Positions 44,101-57,123 of a stretch of DNA of 64,000 nucleotides are shown here, piece after piece (position 1 is the first letter of the stretch; every line of letters starts with the position of its first letter). Location of the stretch: contig CP136065.1 of assembly GCA_032622095.1 (NCBI GenBank), positions 57,343,949 through 57,407,948 of the forward strand. Reading direction: 5' to 3'. Both the position numbers and the translations under genes were made by a program. Below the pieces are notes generated by a model. That model searched no databases. It saw nothing but the letters and a program-made list of their open reading frames with translations, and had not been told where the DNA came from. This DNA comes from Siphonodentalium dalli. Lineage: Eukaryota; Mollusca; Scaphopoda; Gadilida; Siphonodentaliidae.

Positions 44101-47100
44101 GTGGTTGTATTAGTGGTTGTATTAGTGGTTGTATTAGTGGTTGTATTAGTGGTTGTATTAGTTGTTGTATTAGTGGTTGTATTAGTGGTTGTATTAGTGG
44201 TTGTATTAGTTGTTGTATTAGTTCTTGTATTAGTTCTTGTATTAGTTGTTGTATTAGTGGTTGTATTAGTGGTTGTATTAGTTGTTGTGTTAGTTGTTGT
44301 GTTAGTTGTTGTGTTAGTTCTTGTATTAGTTCTTGTATTAGTTCTTGTATTAGTTCTTGTATTAGTGGTTGTATTAGTGGTTGTATTAGTGGTTGTATTA
44401 GTGGTTGTATTAGTGGTTGTATTAGTGGTTGTATTAGTGGTTGTATTAGTGGTTGTATTAGTGGTTGTATTAGTGGTTGTATTAGTGGTTGTATTAGTGG
44501 TTGTATTAGTGGTTGTATTAGTGGTTGTATTAGTGGTTGTATTAGTGGTTGTATTAGTGGTTGTATTAGTTCTTGTATTAGTTCTTGTATTAGTTCTTGT
44601 ATTAGTTCTTGTATTAGTTCTTGTATTAGTTCTTGTATTAGTTCTTGTATTAGTTCTTGTATTAGTTCTTGTATTAGTTCTTGTATTAGTTCTTGTATTA
44701 GTTCTTGTATTAGTTCTTGTATTAGTTCTTGTATTAGTTCTTGTATTAGTTCTTGTATTAGTTCTTGTATTAGTTCTTGTATTAGTTCTTGTATTAGTTC
44801 TTGTATTAGTTCTTGTATTAGTTCTTGTATTAGTTCTTGTATTAGTTCTTGTATTAGTTCTTGTATTAGTTCTTGTATTAGTTCTTGTATTAGTTCTTGT
44901 ATTAGTTCTTGTATTAGTTCTTGTATTAGTTCTTGTATTAGTTCTTGTATTAGTTCTTGTATTAGTTCTTGTATTAGTTCTTGTATTAGTTCTTGTATTA
45001 GTTCTTGTATTAGTTCTTGTATTAGTTCTTGTATTAGTTCTTGTATTAGTTCTTGTATTAGTTCTTGTATTAGTTCTTGTATTAGTTCTTGTATTAGTTC
45101 TTGTATTAGTTCTTGTATTAGTTCTTGTATTAGTTCTTGTATTAGTGGTTGTATTAGTGGTTGTATTAGTTCTTGTATTAGTTGTTGTATTAGTGGTTGT
45201 ATTAGTGGTTGTATTAGTGGTTGTATTAGTGGTTGTATTAGTGGTTGTATTAGTGGTTGTATTAGTGGTTGTATTAGTGGTTGTATTAGTGGTTGTATTA
45301 GTTCTTGTATTAGTTGTTGTATTAGTTGTTGTATTAGTTGTTGTATTAGTTGTTGTATTAGTTGTTGTATTAGTGGTTGTATTAGTGGTTGTATTAGTGG
45401 TTGTATTAGTGGTTGTATTAGTGGTTGTATTAGTGGTTGTATTAGTGGTTGTATTAGTTCTTGTATTAGTTCTTGTATTAGTTCTTGTATTAGTTCTTGT
45501 ATTAGTTCTTGTATTAGTTCTTGTATTAGTTCTTGTATTAGTTCTTGTATTAGTTCTTGTATTAGTTCTTGTATTAGTTCTTGTATTAGTTCTTGTATTA
45601 GTTCTTGTATTAGTTCTTGTATTAGTTCTTGTATTAGTTCTTGTATTAGTTCTTGTATTAGTTCTTGTATTAGTTCTTGTATTAGTTCTTGTATTAGTTC
45701 TTGTATTAGTTCTTGTATTAGTTCTTGTATTAGTTCTTGTATTAGTGGTTGTATTAGTGGTTGTATTAGTTCTTGTATTAGTTGTTGTATTAGTGGTTGT
45801 ATTAGTGGTTGTATTAGTGGTTGTATTAGTGGTTGTATTAGTGGTTGTATTAGTGGTTGTATTAGTGGTTGTATTAGTGGTTGTATTAGTGGTTGTATTA
45901 GTTCTTGTATTAGTTGTTGTATTAGTTGTTGTATTAGTTGTTGTATTAGTTGTTGTATTAGTTGTTGTATTAGTGGTTGTATTAGTGGTTGTATTAGTGG
46001 TTGTATTAGTGGTTGTATTAGTGGTTGTATTAGTGGTTGTATTAGTGGTTGTATTAGTTCTTGTATTAGTTCTTGTATTAGTTCTTGTATTAGTTCTTGT
46101 ATTAGTTCTTGTATTAGTTCTTGTATTAGTTCTTGTATTAGTTCTTGTATTAGTTCTTGTATTAGTTCTTGTATTAGTTCTTGTATTAGTTGTTGTATTA
46201 GTTCTTGTATTAGTTGTTGTATTAGTTGTTGTATTAGTTCTTGTATTAGTTGTTGTATTAGTTGTTGTATTAGTTGTTGTATTAGTTGTTGTATTAGTTC
46301 TTGTATTAGTTCTTGTATTAGTTCTTGTATTAGTTGTTGTATTAGTTGTTGTATTAGTTCTTGTATTAGTTCTTGTATTAGTTCTTGTATTAGTTCTTGT
46401 ATTAGTTGTTGTATTAGTTGTTGTATTAGTTGTTGTATTAGTTGTTGTATTAGTTGTTGTATTAGTTGTTGTATTAGTTGTTGTATTAGTTGTTGTATTA
46501 GTTGTTGTATTAGTTGTTGTATTAGTTGTTGTATTAGTTGTTGTATTAGTGGTTGTATTAGTGGTTGTATTAGTGGTTGTATTAGTGGTTGTATTAGTTG
46601 TTGTATTAGTTGTTGTATTAGTTGTTGTATTAGTTGTTGTATTAGTGGTTGTATTAGTGGTTGTATTAGTGGTTGTATTAGTTCTTGTATTAGTTCTTGT
46701 ATTAGTTCTTGTATTAGTTGTTGTATTAGTTGTTGTATTAGTTGTTGTATTAGTTGTTGTATTAGTTGTTGTATTAGTTGTTGTATTAGTTGTTGTATTA
46801 GTGGTTGTATTAGTGGTTGTATTAGTGGTTGTATTAGTGGTTGTATTAGTGGTTGTATTAGTGGTTGTATTAGTTCTTGTATTAGTTGTTGTATTAGTTC
46901 TTGTATTAGTTGTTGTATTAGTGGTTGTATTAGTGGTTGTATTAGTGGTTGTATTAGTGGTTGTATTAGTGGTTGTATTAGTTCTAGTATTAGTTGTTGT
47001 GTTAGTTCTTGTATTAGTTCTTGTATTAGTGGTTGTATTAGTGGTTGTATTAGTTCTTGTATTAGTTGTTGTATTAGTTGTTGTATTAGTTCTTGTATTA

Positions 47101-50100
47101 GTTCTTGTATTAGTTCTTGTATTAGTTCTTGTATTAGTTCTTGTATTAGTTCTTGTATTAGTTCTTGTATTAGTTCTTGTATTAGTTCTTGTATTAGTTC
47201 TTGTATTAGTTCTTGTATTAGTTCTTGTATTAGTTCTTGTATTAGTTCTTGTATTAGTTCTTGTATTAGTTGTTGTATTAGTTGTTGTATTAGTGGTTGT
47301 ATTAGTGGTTGTATTAGTGGTTGTATTAGTGGTTGTATTAGTGGTTGTATTAGTGGTTGTATTAGTGGTTGTATTAGTGGTTGTATTAGTGGTTGTATTA
47401 GTGGTTGTATTAGTTCTTGTATTAGTTCTTGTATTAGTTCTTGTATTAGTTCTTGTATTAGTTCTTGTATTAGTTCTTGTATTAGTTCTTGTATTAGTTC
47501 TTGTATTAGTTCTTGTATTAGTTCTTGTATTAGTTCTTGTATTAGTTCTTGTATTAGTTCTTGTATTAGTTCTTGTATTAGTTCTTGTATTAGTTCTTGT
47601 ATTAGTTCTTGTATTAGTTCTTGTATTAGTTCTTGTATTAGTTCTTGTATTAGTGGTTGTGTTAGTGGTTGTGTTAGTTCTTGTGTTAGTTCTTGTATTA
47701 GTTCTTGTATTAGTTCTTGTATTAGTTCTTGTATTAGTTCTTGTATTAGTTCTTGTATTAGTGGTTGTATTAGTGGTTGTATTAGTGGTTGTATTAGTTC
47801 TTGTATTAGTTCTTGTATTAGTTCTTGTATTAGTTCTTGTATTAGTTCTTGTATTAGTTCTTGTATTAGTTCTTGTATTAGTTCTTGTATTAGTTGTTGT
47901 ATTAGTTGTTGTATTAGTTGTTGTATTAGTTGTTGTATTAGTTGTTGTATTAGTGGTTGTATTAGTGGTTGTATTAGTGGTTGTATTAGTTCTTGTATTA
48001 GTTCTTGTATTAGTGGTTGTATTAGTGGTTGTATTAGTGGTTGTATTAGTTGTTGTATTAGTTGTTGTATTAGTTGTTGTATTAGTTCTTGTATTAGTTC
48101 TTGTATTAGTTGTTGTATTAGTGGTTGTATTAGTGGTTGTATTAGTTGTTGTATTAGTTCTTGTATTAGTTCTTGTATTAGTTCTTGTATTAGTTCTTGT
48201 ATTAGTGGTTGTGTTAGCTCTTGTGTTAGTTCTTGTATTAGTTCTTGTATTAGTTCTTGTATTAGTTCTTGTATTAGTGGTTGTATTAGTGGTTGTATTA
48301 GTTCTTGTATTAGTTGTTGTATTAGTGGTTGTATTAGTGGTTGTATTAGTTCTTGTGTTAGTTCTTGTGTTAGTGGTTGTGTTAGTTCTTGTGTTAGTTC
48401 TTGTATTAGTTCTTGTATTAGTTCTTGTATTAGTTCTTGTATTAGTTCTTGTATTAGTTCTTGTATTAGTTGTTGTATTAGTTGTTGTATTAGTTGTTGT
48501 ATTAGTTCTTGTATTAGTTCTTGTATTAGTTCTTGTATTAGTGGTTGTATTAGTTCTTGTATTATTTGTTGTATTAGTGGTTGTATTAGTGGTTGTATTA
48601 GTGGTTGTATTAGTGGTTGTATTAGTGGTTGTATTAGTGGTTGTATTAGTGGTTGTATTAGTGGTTGTATTAGTGGTTGTATTAGTGGTTGTGTTAGTTC
48701 TTGTGTTAGTTCTTGTATTAGTTCTTGTATTAGTTCTTGTATTAGATCTTGTATTAGTTCTTGTATTAGTTCTTGTATTAGTTCTTGTATTAGTGGTTGT
48801 ATTAGTGGTTGTATTAGTGGTTGTATTAGTTCTTGTATTAGTTGTTGTATTAGTGGTTGTGTTAGTGGTTGTATTAGTTGTTGTATTAGTGGTTGTATTA
48901 GTGGTTGTATTAGTGGTTGTATTAGTGGTTGTATTAGTTGTTGTATTAGTTCTTGTATTAGTTCTTGTATTAGTTGTTGTATTAGTGGTTGTATTAGTGG
49001 TTGTATTAGTTCTTGTATTAGTTCTTGTATTAGTTCTTGTATTAGTTCTTGTATTAGTTCTTGTATTAGTTCTTGTATTAGTTCTTGTATTAGTTCTTGT
49101 ATTAGTTCTTGTATTAGTGGTTGTATTAGTTCTTGTATTAGTTCTTGTATTAGTTCTTGTATTAGTTCTTGTATTAGTTCTTGTATTAGTTCTTGTATTA
49201 GTTCTTGTATTAGTTCTTGTATTAGTTCTTGTATTAGTTCTTGTATTAGTTCTTGTATTAGTTCTTGTATTAGTGGTTGTATTAGTGGTTGTGTTAGTTC
49301 TTGTGTTAGTTCTTGTATTAGTTCTTGTATTAGTTCTTGTATTAGTTCTTGTATTAGTTCTTGTATTAGTTCTTGTATTAGTTCTTGTATTAGTGGTTGT
49401 ATTAGTGGTTGTATTAGTTCTTGTATTAGTTCTTGTATTAGTTCTTGTATTAGTTCTTGTATTAGTTCTTGTATTAGTTCTTGTATTAGTTCTTGTATTA
49501 GTTCTTGTATTAGTGGTTGTATTAGTGGTTGTATTAGTGGTTGTGTTAGTTCTTGTGTTAGTTGTTGTATTAGTTGTTGTATTAGTTGTTGTATTAGTTG
49601 TTGTATTAGTTGTTGTATTAGTTGTTGTATTAGTGGTTGTATTAGTTCTTGTATTAGTTCTTGTATTGGTGGTTGTATTAGTGGTTGTATTAGTTGTTGT
49701 ATTAGTTGTTGTATTAGTTGTTGTATTAGTTCTTGTATTAGTTCTTGTATTAGTTCTTGTATTAGTTCTTGTATTAGTTCTTGTATTAGTTCTTGTATTA
49801 GTTCTTGTATTAGTTGTTGTATTAGTTGTTGTATTAGTGGTTGTATTAGTTGTTGTATTAGTTCTTGTATTAGTTCTTGTATTAGTTCTTGTATTAGTTC
49901 TTGTATTAGTTCTTGTATTAGTTCTTGTATTAGTTCTTGTATTAGTTCTTGTATTAGTTCTTGTATTAGTTCTTGTATTAGTTCTTGTATTAGTTCTTGT
50001 ATTAGTGGTTGTGTTAGCTCTTGTGTTAGTTCTTGTATTAGTTCTTGTATTAGTTGTTGTATTAGTTCTTGTATTAGTTCTTGTATTAGTGGTTGTATTA

Positions 50101-53100
50101 GTGGTTGTATTAGTGGTTGTATTAGTGGTTGTATTAGTTGTTGTATTAGTTGTTGTATTAGTGGTTGTATTAGTGGTTGTATTAGTTGTTGTATTAGTTG
50201 TTGTATTAGTTCTTGTATTAGTTCTTGTATTAGTTGTTGTATTAGTGGTTGTATTAGTGGTTGTATTAGTGGTTGTATTAGTGGTTGTATTAGTGGTTGT
50301 ATTAGTGGTTGTATTAGTTCTTGTATTAGTGGTTGTATTAGTGGTTGTATTAGTGGTTGTATTAGTGGTTGTATTAGTTCTTGTATTAGTTCTTGTATTA
50401 GTTCTTGTATTAGTTCTTGTATTAGTTGTTGTATTAGTTGTTGTATTAGTTGTTGTATTAGTTGTTGTATTAGTTGTTGTATTAGTTGTTGTATTAGTTG
50501 TTGTATTAGTTGTTGTATTAGTTGTTGTATGAGTGGTTGTATGAGTTCTTGTATTAGTTCTTGTATTAGTTCTTGTATTAGTTCTTGTATTAGTTCTTGT
50601 ATTAGTTCTTGTATTAGTTCTTGTATTAGTTCTTGTATTAGTTCTTGTGTTAGTTCTTGTGTTAGTTCTTGTGTTAGTTCTTGTGTTAGTTCTTGTATTA
50701 GTTCTTGTATTAGTTCTTGTATTAGTTGTTGTATTAGTTCTTGTATTAGTTGTTGTATTAGTGGTTGTATTAGTTCTTGTATTAGTTGTTGTATTAGTTG
50801 TTGTATTAGTTGTTGTATTAGTTGTTGTATTAGTGGTTGTATTAGTTCTTGTATTAGTTGTTGTATTAGTGGTTGTATTAGTGGTTGTATTAGTTCTTGT
50901 ATTAGTTGTTGTATTAGTTGTTGTATTAGTTGTTGTATTAGTGGTTGTATTAGTTGTTGTATTAGTTGTTGTATTAGTGGTTGTATTAGTGGTTGTATTA
51001 GTGGTTGTATTAGTTCTTGTATTAGTTCTTGTATTAGTTCTTGTATTAGTTGTTGTATTAGTTGTTGTATTAGTGGTTGTATTAGTTCTTGTATTAGTTC
51101 TTGTATTAGTTCTTGTATTAGTTGTTGTATTAGTTGTTGTATTAGTTGTTGTATTAGTTGTTGTATTAGTTGTTGTATTAGTTGTTGTATTAGTTGTTGT
51201 ATTAGTTGTTGTATTAGTTGTTGTATTAGTTGTTGTATTAGTTGTTGTATTAGTGGTTGTATTAGTTGTTGTATTAGTGGTTGTATTAGTTCTTGTATTA
51301 GTGGTTGTATTAGTGGTTGTATTAGTTCTTGTATTAGTTGTTGTATTAGTGGTTGTATTAGTGGTTGTATTAGTTCTTGTATTAGTGGTTGTATTAGTGG
51401 TTGTATTAGTTGTTGTATTAGTTGTTGTATTAGTTGTTGTATTAGTTGTTGTATTAGTTCTTGTGTTAGTTCTTGTATTAGTTCTTGTATTAGTTCTTGT
51501 ATTAGTGGTTGTATTAGTTGTTGTATTAGTTGTTGTATTAGTTCTTGTATTAGTTGTTGTATTAGTTGTTGTATTAGTTGTTGTATTAGTTGTTGTATTA
51601 GTGGCTGTATTAGTGGTTGTATTAGTGGTTGTATTAGTGGTTGTATTAGTTCTTGTATTAGTTCTTGTATTAGTTCTTGTATTAGTTCTTGTATTAGTTG
51701 TTGTATTAGTGGTTGTATTAGTGGTTGTATTAGTGGTTGTATTAGTTCTTGTATTAGTGGTTGTATTAGTGGTTGTATTAGTGGTTGTATTAGTTGTTGT
51801 ATTAGTTCTTGTATTAGTTCTTGTATTAGTTCTTGTATTAGTTCTTGTATTAGTTCTTGTATTAGTTCTTGTATTAGTTCTTGTATTAGTTCTTGTATTA
51901 GTTCTTGTGTTCTTGTATTAGTTCTTGTATTAGTTCTTGTATTAGTTCTTGTATTAGTTCTTGTATTAGTTCTTGTATTAGTTCTTGTATTAGTTCTTGT
52001 ATTAGTTCTTGTATTAGTTCTTGTGTTAGTGGTTGTGTTAGTTCTTGTGTTAGTTCTTGTGTTAGTTCTTGTGTTAGTTCTTGTATTAGTTCTTGTATTA
52101 GTTCTTGTATTAGTTCTTGTATTAGTGGTTGTATTAGTGGTTGTATTAGTTCTTGTATTAGTTCTTGTATTAGTTCTTGTATTAGTGGTTGTATTAGTGG
52201 TTGTATTAGTGGTTGTATTAGTGGTTGTATTAGTGGTTGTATTAGTGGTTGTATTAGTTGTTGTATTAGTTGTTGTATTAGTGGTTGTATTAGTGGTTGT
52301 ATTAGTTCTTGTATTAGTTCTTGTATTAGTTCTTGTATTAGTTCTTGTATTAGTTGTTGTATTAGTTCTTGTATTAGTTCTTGTATTAGTTCTTGTATTA
52401 GTGGTTGTATTAGTGGTTGTATTAGTTCTTGTATTAGTTCTTGTATTAGTTCTTGTATTAGTTCTTGTATTAGTTCTTGTATTAGTTCTTGTATTAGTTC
52501 TTGTATTAGTTCTTGTATTAGTGGTTGTATTAGTGGTTGTATTAGTGGTTGTGTTAGTTCTTGTATTAGTTCTTGTATTAGTTCTTGTATTAGTTCTTGT
52601 ATTAGTGGTTGTATTAGTGGTTGTATTAGTGGTTGTATTAGTGGTTGTATTAGTTCTTGTATTAGTTGTTGTATTAGTTGTTGTATTAGTTGTTGTATTA
52701 GTTGTTGTATTAGTTGTTGTATTAGTTGTTGTATTAGTTGTTGTATTAGTTGTTGTATTAGTTGTTGTATTAGTTCTTGTATTAGTTCTTGTATTAGTGG
52801 TTGTATTAGTGGTTGTATTAGTGGTTGTATTAGTGGTTGTATTAGTGGTTGTATTAGTTGTTGTATTAGTTGTTGTATTAGTTCTTGTATTAGTTCTTGT
52901 ATTAGTTGTTGTATTAGTTCTTGTATTAGTTGTTGTATTAGTTCTTGTATTAGTTGTTGTATTAGTTGTTGTATTAGTTGTTGTATTAGTTCTTGTATTA
53001 GTTCTTGTATTAGTGGTTGTATTAGTGGTTGTGTTAGCTCTTGTGTTAGTTCTTGTATTAGTTCTTGTATTAGTTCTTGTATTAGTTCTTGTATTAGTGG

Positions 53101-55745
53101 TTGTATTAGTGGTTGTATTAGTGGTTGTATTAGTTGTTGTATTAGTGGTTGTATTAGTGGTTGTATTAGTTGTTGTATTAGTTGTTGTATTAGTTCTTGT
53201 ATTAGTTCTTGTATTAGTTCTTGTATTAGTTCTTGTATTAGTTCTTGTATTAGTTCTTGTATTAGTTCTTGTATTAGTTCTTGTGTTAGTGGTTGTGTTA
53301 GTTCTTGTATTAGTTCTTGTATTAGTTCTTGTATTAGTTCTTGTATTAGTTCTTGTATTAGTTCTTGTATTAGTTCTTGTATTAGTTCTTGTATTAGTTC
53401 TTGTATTAGTTCTTGTATTAGTGGTTGTATTAGTGGTTGTGTTAGCTCTTGTGTTAGTTCTTGTATTAGTTCTTGTATTAGTTCTTGTATTAGTTCTTGT
53501 ATTAGTGGTTGTATTAGTGGTTGTATTAGTGGTTGTATTAGTTGTTGTATTAGTGGTTGTATTAGTGGTTGTATTAGTTGTTGTATTAGTTGTTGTATTA
53601 GTTCTTGTATTAGTTCTTGTATTAGTTCTTGTATTAGTTGTTGTATTAGTTCTTGTATTAGTTCTTGTGTTAGTGGTTGTGTTAGTGGTTGTGTTAGTTC
53701 TTGTATTAGTTCTTGTATTAGTTCTTGTATTAGTTCTTGTATTAGTTCTTGTATTAGTTCTTGTATTAGTTCTTGTATTAGTTCTTGTATTAGTTCTTGT
53801 ATTAGTGGTTGTATTAGTGGTTGTATTAGTTCTTGTATTAGTTCTTGTATTAGTTGTTGTATTAGTTGTTGTATTAGTTGTTGTATTAGTTGTTGTATTA
53901 GTTGTTGTATTAGTTGTTGTATTAGTTGTTGTATTAGTTCTTGTATTAGTTCTTGTATTAGTTGTTGTATTAGTGGTTGTATTAGTGGTTGTATTAGTGG
54001 TTGTATTAGTGGTTGTATTAGTGGTTGTATTAGTGGTTGTATTAGTTGTTGTATTAGTTGTTGTATTAGTTGTTGTATTAGTTCTTGTATTAGTTGTTGT
54101 ATTAGTGGTTGTATTAGTTGTTGTATTAGTTCTTGTATTAGTTGTTGTATTAGTTGTTGTATTAGTTCTTGTATTAGTTCTTGTATTAGTGGTTGTATTA
54201 GTGGTTGTGTTAGCTCTTGTGTTAGTTCTTGTATTAGTTCTTGTATTAGTTCTTGTATTAGTTCTTGTATTAGTGGTTGTATTAGTGGTTGTATTAGTGG
54301 TTGTATTAGTGGTTGTATTAGTTGTTGTATTAGTTGTTGTATTAGTGGTTGTATTAGTGGTTGTATTAGTTGTTGTATTAGTTGTTGTATTAGTTGTTGT
54401 ATTAGTTGTTGTATTAGTGGTTGTATTAGTGGTTGTATTAGTTGTTGTATTAGTTGTTGTATTAGTTCTTGTATTAGTTCTTGTATTAGTTCTTGTATTA
54501 GTTCTTGTATTAGTTCTTGTATTAGTTCTTGTATTAGTTCTTGTATTAGTTCTTGTATTAGTTCTTGTATTAGTTCTTGTATTAGTTCTTGTATTAGTTC
54601 TTGTATTAGTTCTTGTATTAGTTCTTGTATTAGTTCTTGTATTAGTGGTTGTATTAGTGGTTGTATTAGTGGTTGTATTAGTTCTTGTATTAGTTGTTGT
54701 ATTAGTGGTTGTATTAGTGGTTGTATTAGTTCTTGTATTAGTTCTTGTATTAGTTGTTGTATTAGTGGTTGTATTAGTGGTTGTATTAGTTCTTGTATTA
54801 GTTGTTGTATTAGTGGTTGTATTAGTGGTTGTATTAGTGGTTGTATTAGTGGTTGTGTTAGTTCTTGTGTTAGTTCTTGTATTAGTTCTTGTATTAGTTC
54901 TTGTATTAGTTGTTGTATTAGTTGTTGTATTAGTTGTTGTATTAGTTGTTGTATTAGTTCTTGTATTAGTGGTTGTATTAGTGGTTGTATTAGTTCTTGT
55001 ATTAGTTCTTGTATTAGTTGTTGTATTAGTGGTTGTATTAGTGGTTGTATTAGTTGTTGTATTAGTGGTTGTATTAGTGGTTGTATTAGTTGTTGTATTA
55101 GTGGTTGTATTAGTGGTTGTATTAGTGGTTGTATTAGTTGTTGTATTAGTTGTTGTATTAGTTGTTGTATCAGTGGTTGTATCAGTGGTTGTATTAGTGG
55201 TTGTATTAGTTGTTGTATTAGTTCTTGTATTAGTTGTTGTATTAGTTGTTGTATTAGTTCTTGTATTAGTTCTTGTATTAGTTCTTGTATTAGTTCTTGT
55301 ATTAGTGGTTGTATTAGTTCTTGTATTAGTTCTTGTATTAGTTCTTGTATTAGTTGTTGTATTAGTTGTTGTATTAGTTCTTGTATTAGTTGTTGTATTA
55401 GTTCTTGTATTAGTTGTTGTATTAGTGGTTGTATTAGTGGTTGTATTAGTGGTTGTATTAGTGGTTGTATTAGTGGTTGTATTAGTTCTTGTATTAGTTC
55501 TTGTATTAGTTCTTGTATTAGTTCTTGTATTAGTTGTTGTATTAGTTGTTGTATTAGTGGTTGTATTAGTTCTTGTATTAGTTCTTGTATTAGTTCTTGT
55601 ATTAGTTCTTGTATTAGTTCTTGTATTAGTTCTTGTATTAGTTCTTGTATTAGTTCTTGTATTAGTTCTTGTATTAGTTCTTGTATTAGTTGTTGTATTA
55701 GTTGTTGTATTAGTTGTTGTATTAGTTGTTGTATTAGTTCTTGTA
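41172..55745 (+). repeat. 12-bp satellite array 3
   Basis: About 1,215 units in the same orientation and with the same spellings as array 1. The array starts with about 22 uninterrupted TTGTTGTATTAG units, then about 17 TTCTTGTATTAG units. Landmark variants are TTAGCTC units at 41654-41710, TTGC and TTGG units at 42343-42390, GTAATAG near 42656-42672, and a 4-bp loss near 51909 that shifts phase. It ends at 55745, where TTCTTGTA passes into TTTTCAGTGTTGTATGAG of the 50-bp repeat. The long open frames are a period-12 artefact. Confidence 0.98.
44570..46194 (+). repeat. 600-bp higher-order repeat in array 3
   Basis: The exact order of unit spellings in 45121-45590 is repeated in 45721-46190, an offset of 600 bp or 50 units. 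The shared pattern is a GG pair, TC, TG, nine GG, TC, five TG, seven GG, then a TC run. The first copy is preceded by about 48 uninterrupted identical TTCTTGTATTAG units (about 44570-45145), the longest homogeneous run seen in the window; the second is preceded by about 23. Confidence 0.88.
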
Positions 55746-56046
55746 TTTTCAGTGTTGTATGAGTCAGTCCATGTTTTAATTTTGTTTATACCTTATTTTC
55801 AGTGTTGTATGAGTCAGTCCATGTTTTAATTTTGTTTATACCTTATTTTCAGTGTTGTATGAGTCCGACCATGTTTTAATTTTGTTTATACCTTATTTTC
55901 AGTGTTGTATGAGTCAGTCCATGTTTTAATTTTGTTTATACCTTATTTTCAGTGTTGTATGAGTAATGTTTTAATTTTTGTCCCCCTTATTCAGAGTTGG
56001 TTGAGTCAGACCATGTTTTAATATTTTTTTTACCTTATTTTCAGTG
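55746..56046 (+). repeat. 50-bp tandem repeat abutting array 3
   Basis: TTTTCAGTGTTGTATGAGTC recurs at 55746, 55796, 55846, 55896 and 55946, an exact 50-bp period, with a shortened fifth and a diverged sixth copy. The repeat contains TGTTGTATGAGT, 11 of 12 bases identical to the satellite unit TGTTGTATTAGT. Confidence 0.92.
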
Positions 56047-56724
56047 TAAAATGTATATTGTAGAATATATGATTTGGTTCATTCGATAATTTTTTTTAAA
56101 TGTTTTATATACGAATAATTCAGTTTTAAAATAGTATCTATATTCGCGTTATCTAATATGCCTTTCGAAAATGAGTCGATCATTACGCATCATGAGGTTT
56201 TGCGAAATGGCACTTAAATTTCCCTGTTGTAGCAGGTTGTAGACCAAGTATCTTTAAAATAAGTATTAGTTATACATACATACATACATACAACAAATCC
56301 CAACAACTGATATACATCGCCATTTATGTTTTGCATTTAGCAGAGAACATGATATAAGTGTTCCCATAAAGTTGAGCCATACAGTAAAGAGCATTTATGC
56401 GCGAATCGCTAATTAACAATAAATATACGTCATAACACAACAACCACAAGGGAGGGGGAACATTGGGCAGAAATGGCGCTTAATAAACATTCAAAAGAAA
56501 CCCCTGTTGCTGTCATTTACAAATACTGTATGGGGAGGATATCAAACTGATTGACCATCGTCGCCATAGCTTGATAGTAGAGCATTTATACATATGTCAT
56601 ACCTACATAAACCCACTGTAGTAGACCCAAGCGTATGCAGAAATCAATAGTTCAGCCCTATGTAAAGAGTGTTTATACATGACTTAATTTCAATTAATGG
56701 CATTAATATATCATAAACCCACTG
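56047..56724 (+). repeat. Ancient diverged repeats with TACGTCAT
   Basis: Versions of AGTTGAGCCATACAGTAAAG followed by GAGCATTTAT, and then by a TACGTCATAACACAA or TATGTCATA motif, occur near 56371, 56651, 56748, 56984 and 57846, spaced irregularly. CATTACGCATCATGAGGTTT at 56182 recurs at 57692. No gene is recognised here. Confidence 0.6.
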
Positions 56725-57123
56725 CAGACCGGAGCGTATGCTGAAATTAATAGTTTAACCATATAAAGAGCGTTTATATATGATTTGCCAATAACAGAGC
56801 CCTGATACGTCATAACATATAGACAATGAAATTGCATCAAGAAACATGGACATACAGGTCCATAAAAGCAGACAGGCTGAAGCAGAAACAATATGCACAT
56901 TGGCTTTGTGTATATAATGACCCAAATACTAAGAATACTACAAATATAGCCAACGAAAACTACAGTGTGTGAAAACTCAATAGTTGAACCGTAACAAAGA
57001 GCATTTACCCATCAACGATTGATATGTCATATAACACAATGAATTTGGAACTAAATAAAACTGAAATAATCAAATTAACAAGCTTGATCTGAGTTGAGGA
57101 AAATCTCCAATTTGTTAGCACTG

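Noticed and set aside
41159-55829. Long plus and minus frames in array 3
   Set aside because: Same period-12 artefact; frame changes fall exactly at the unit indels (for example near 51909).
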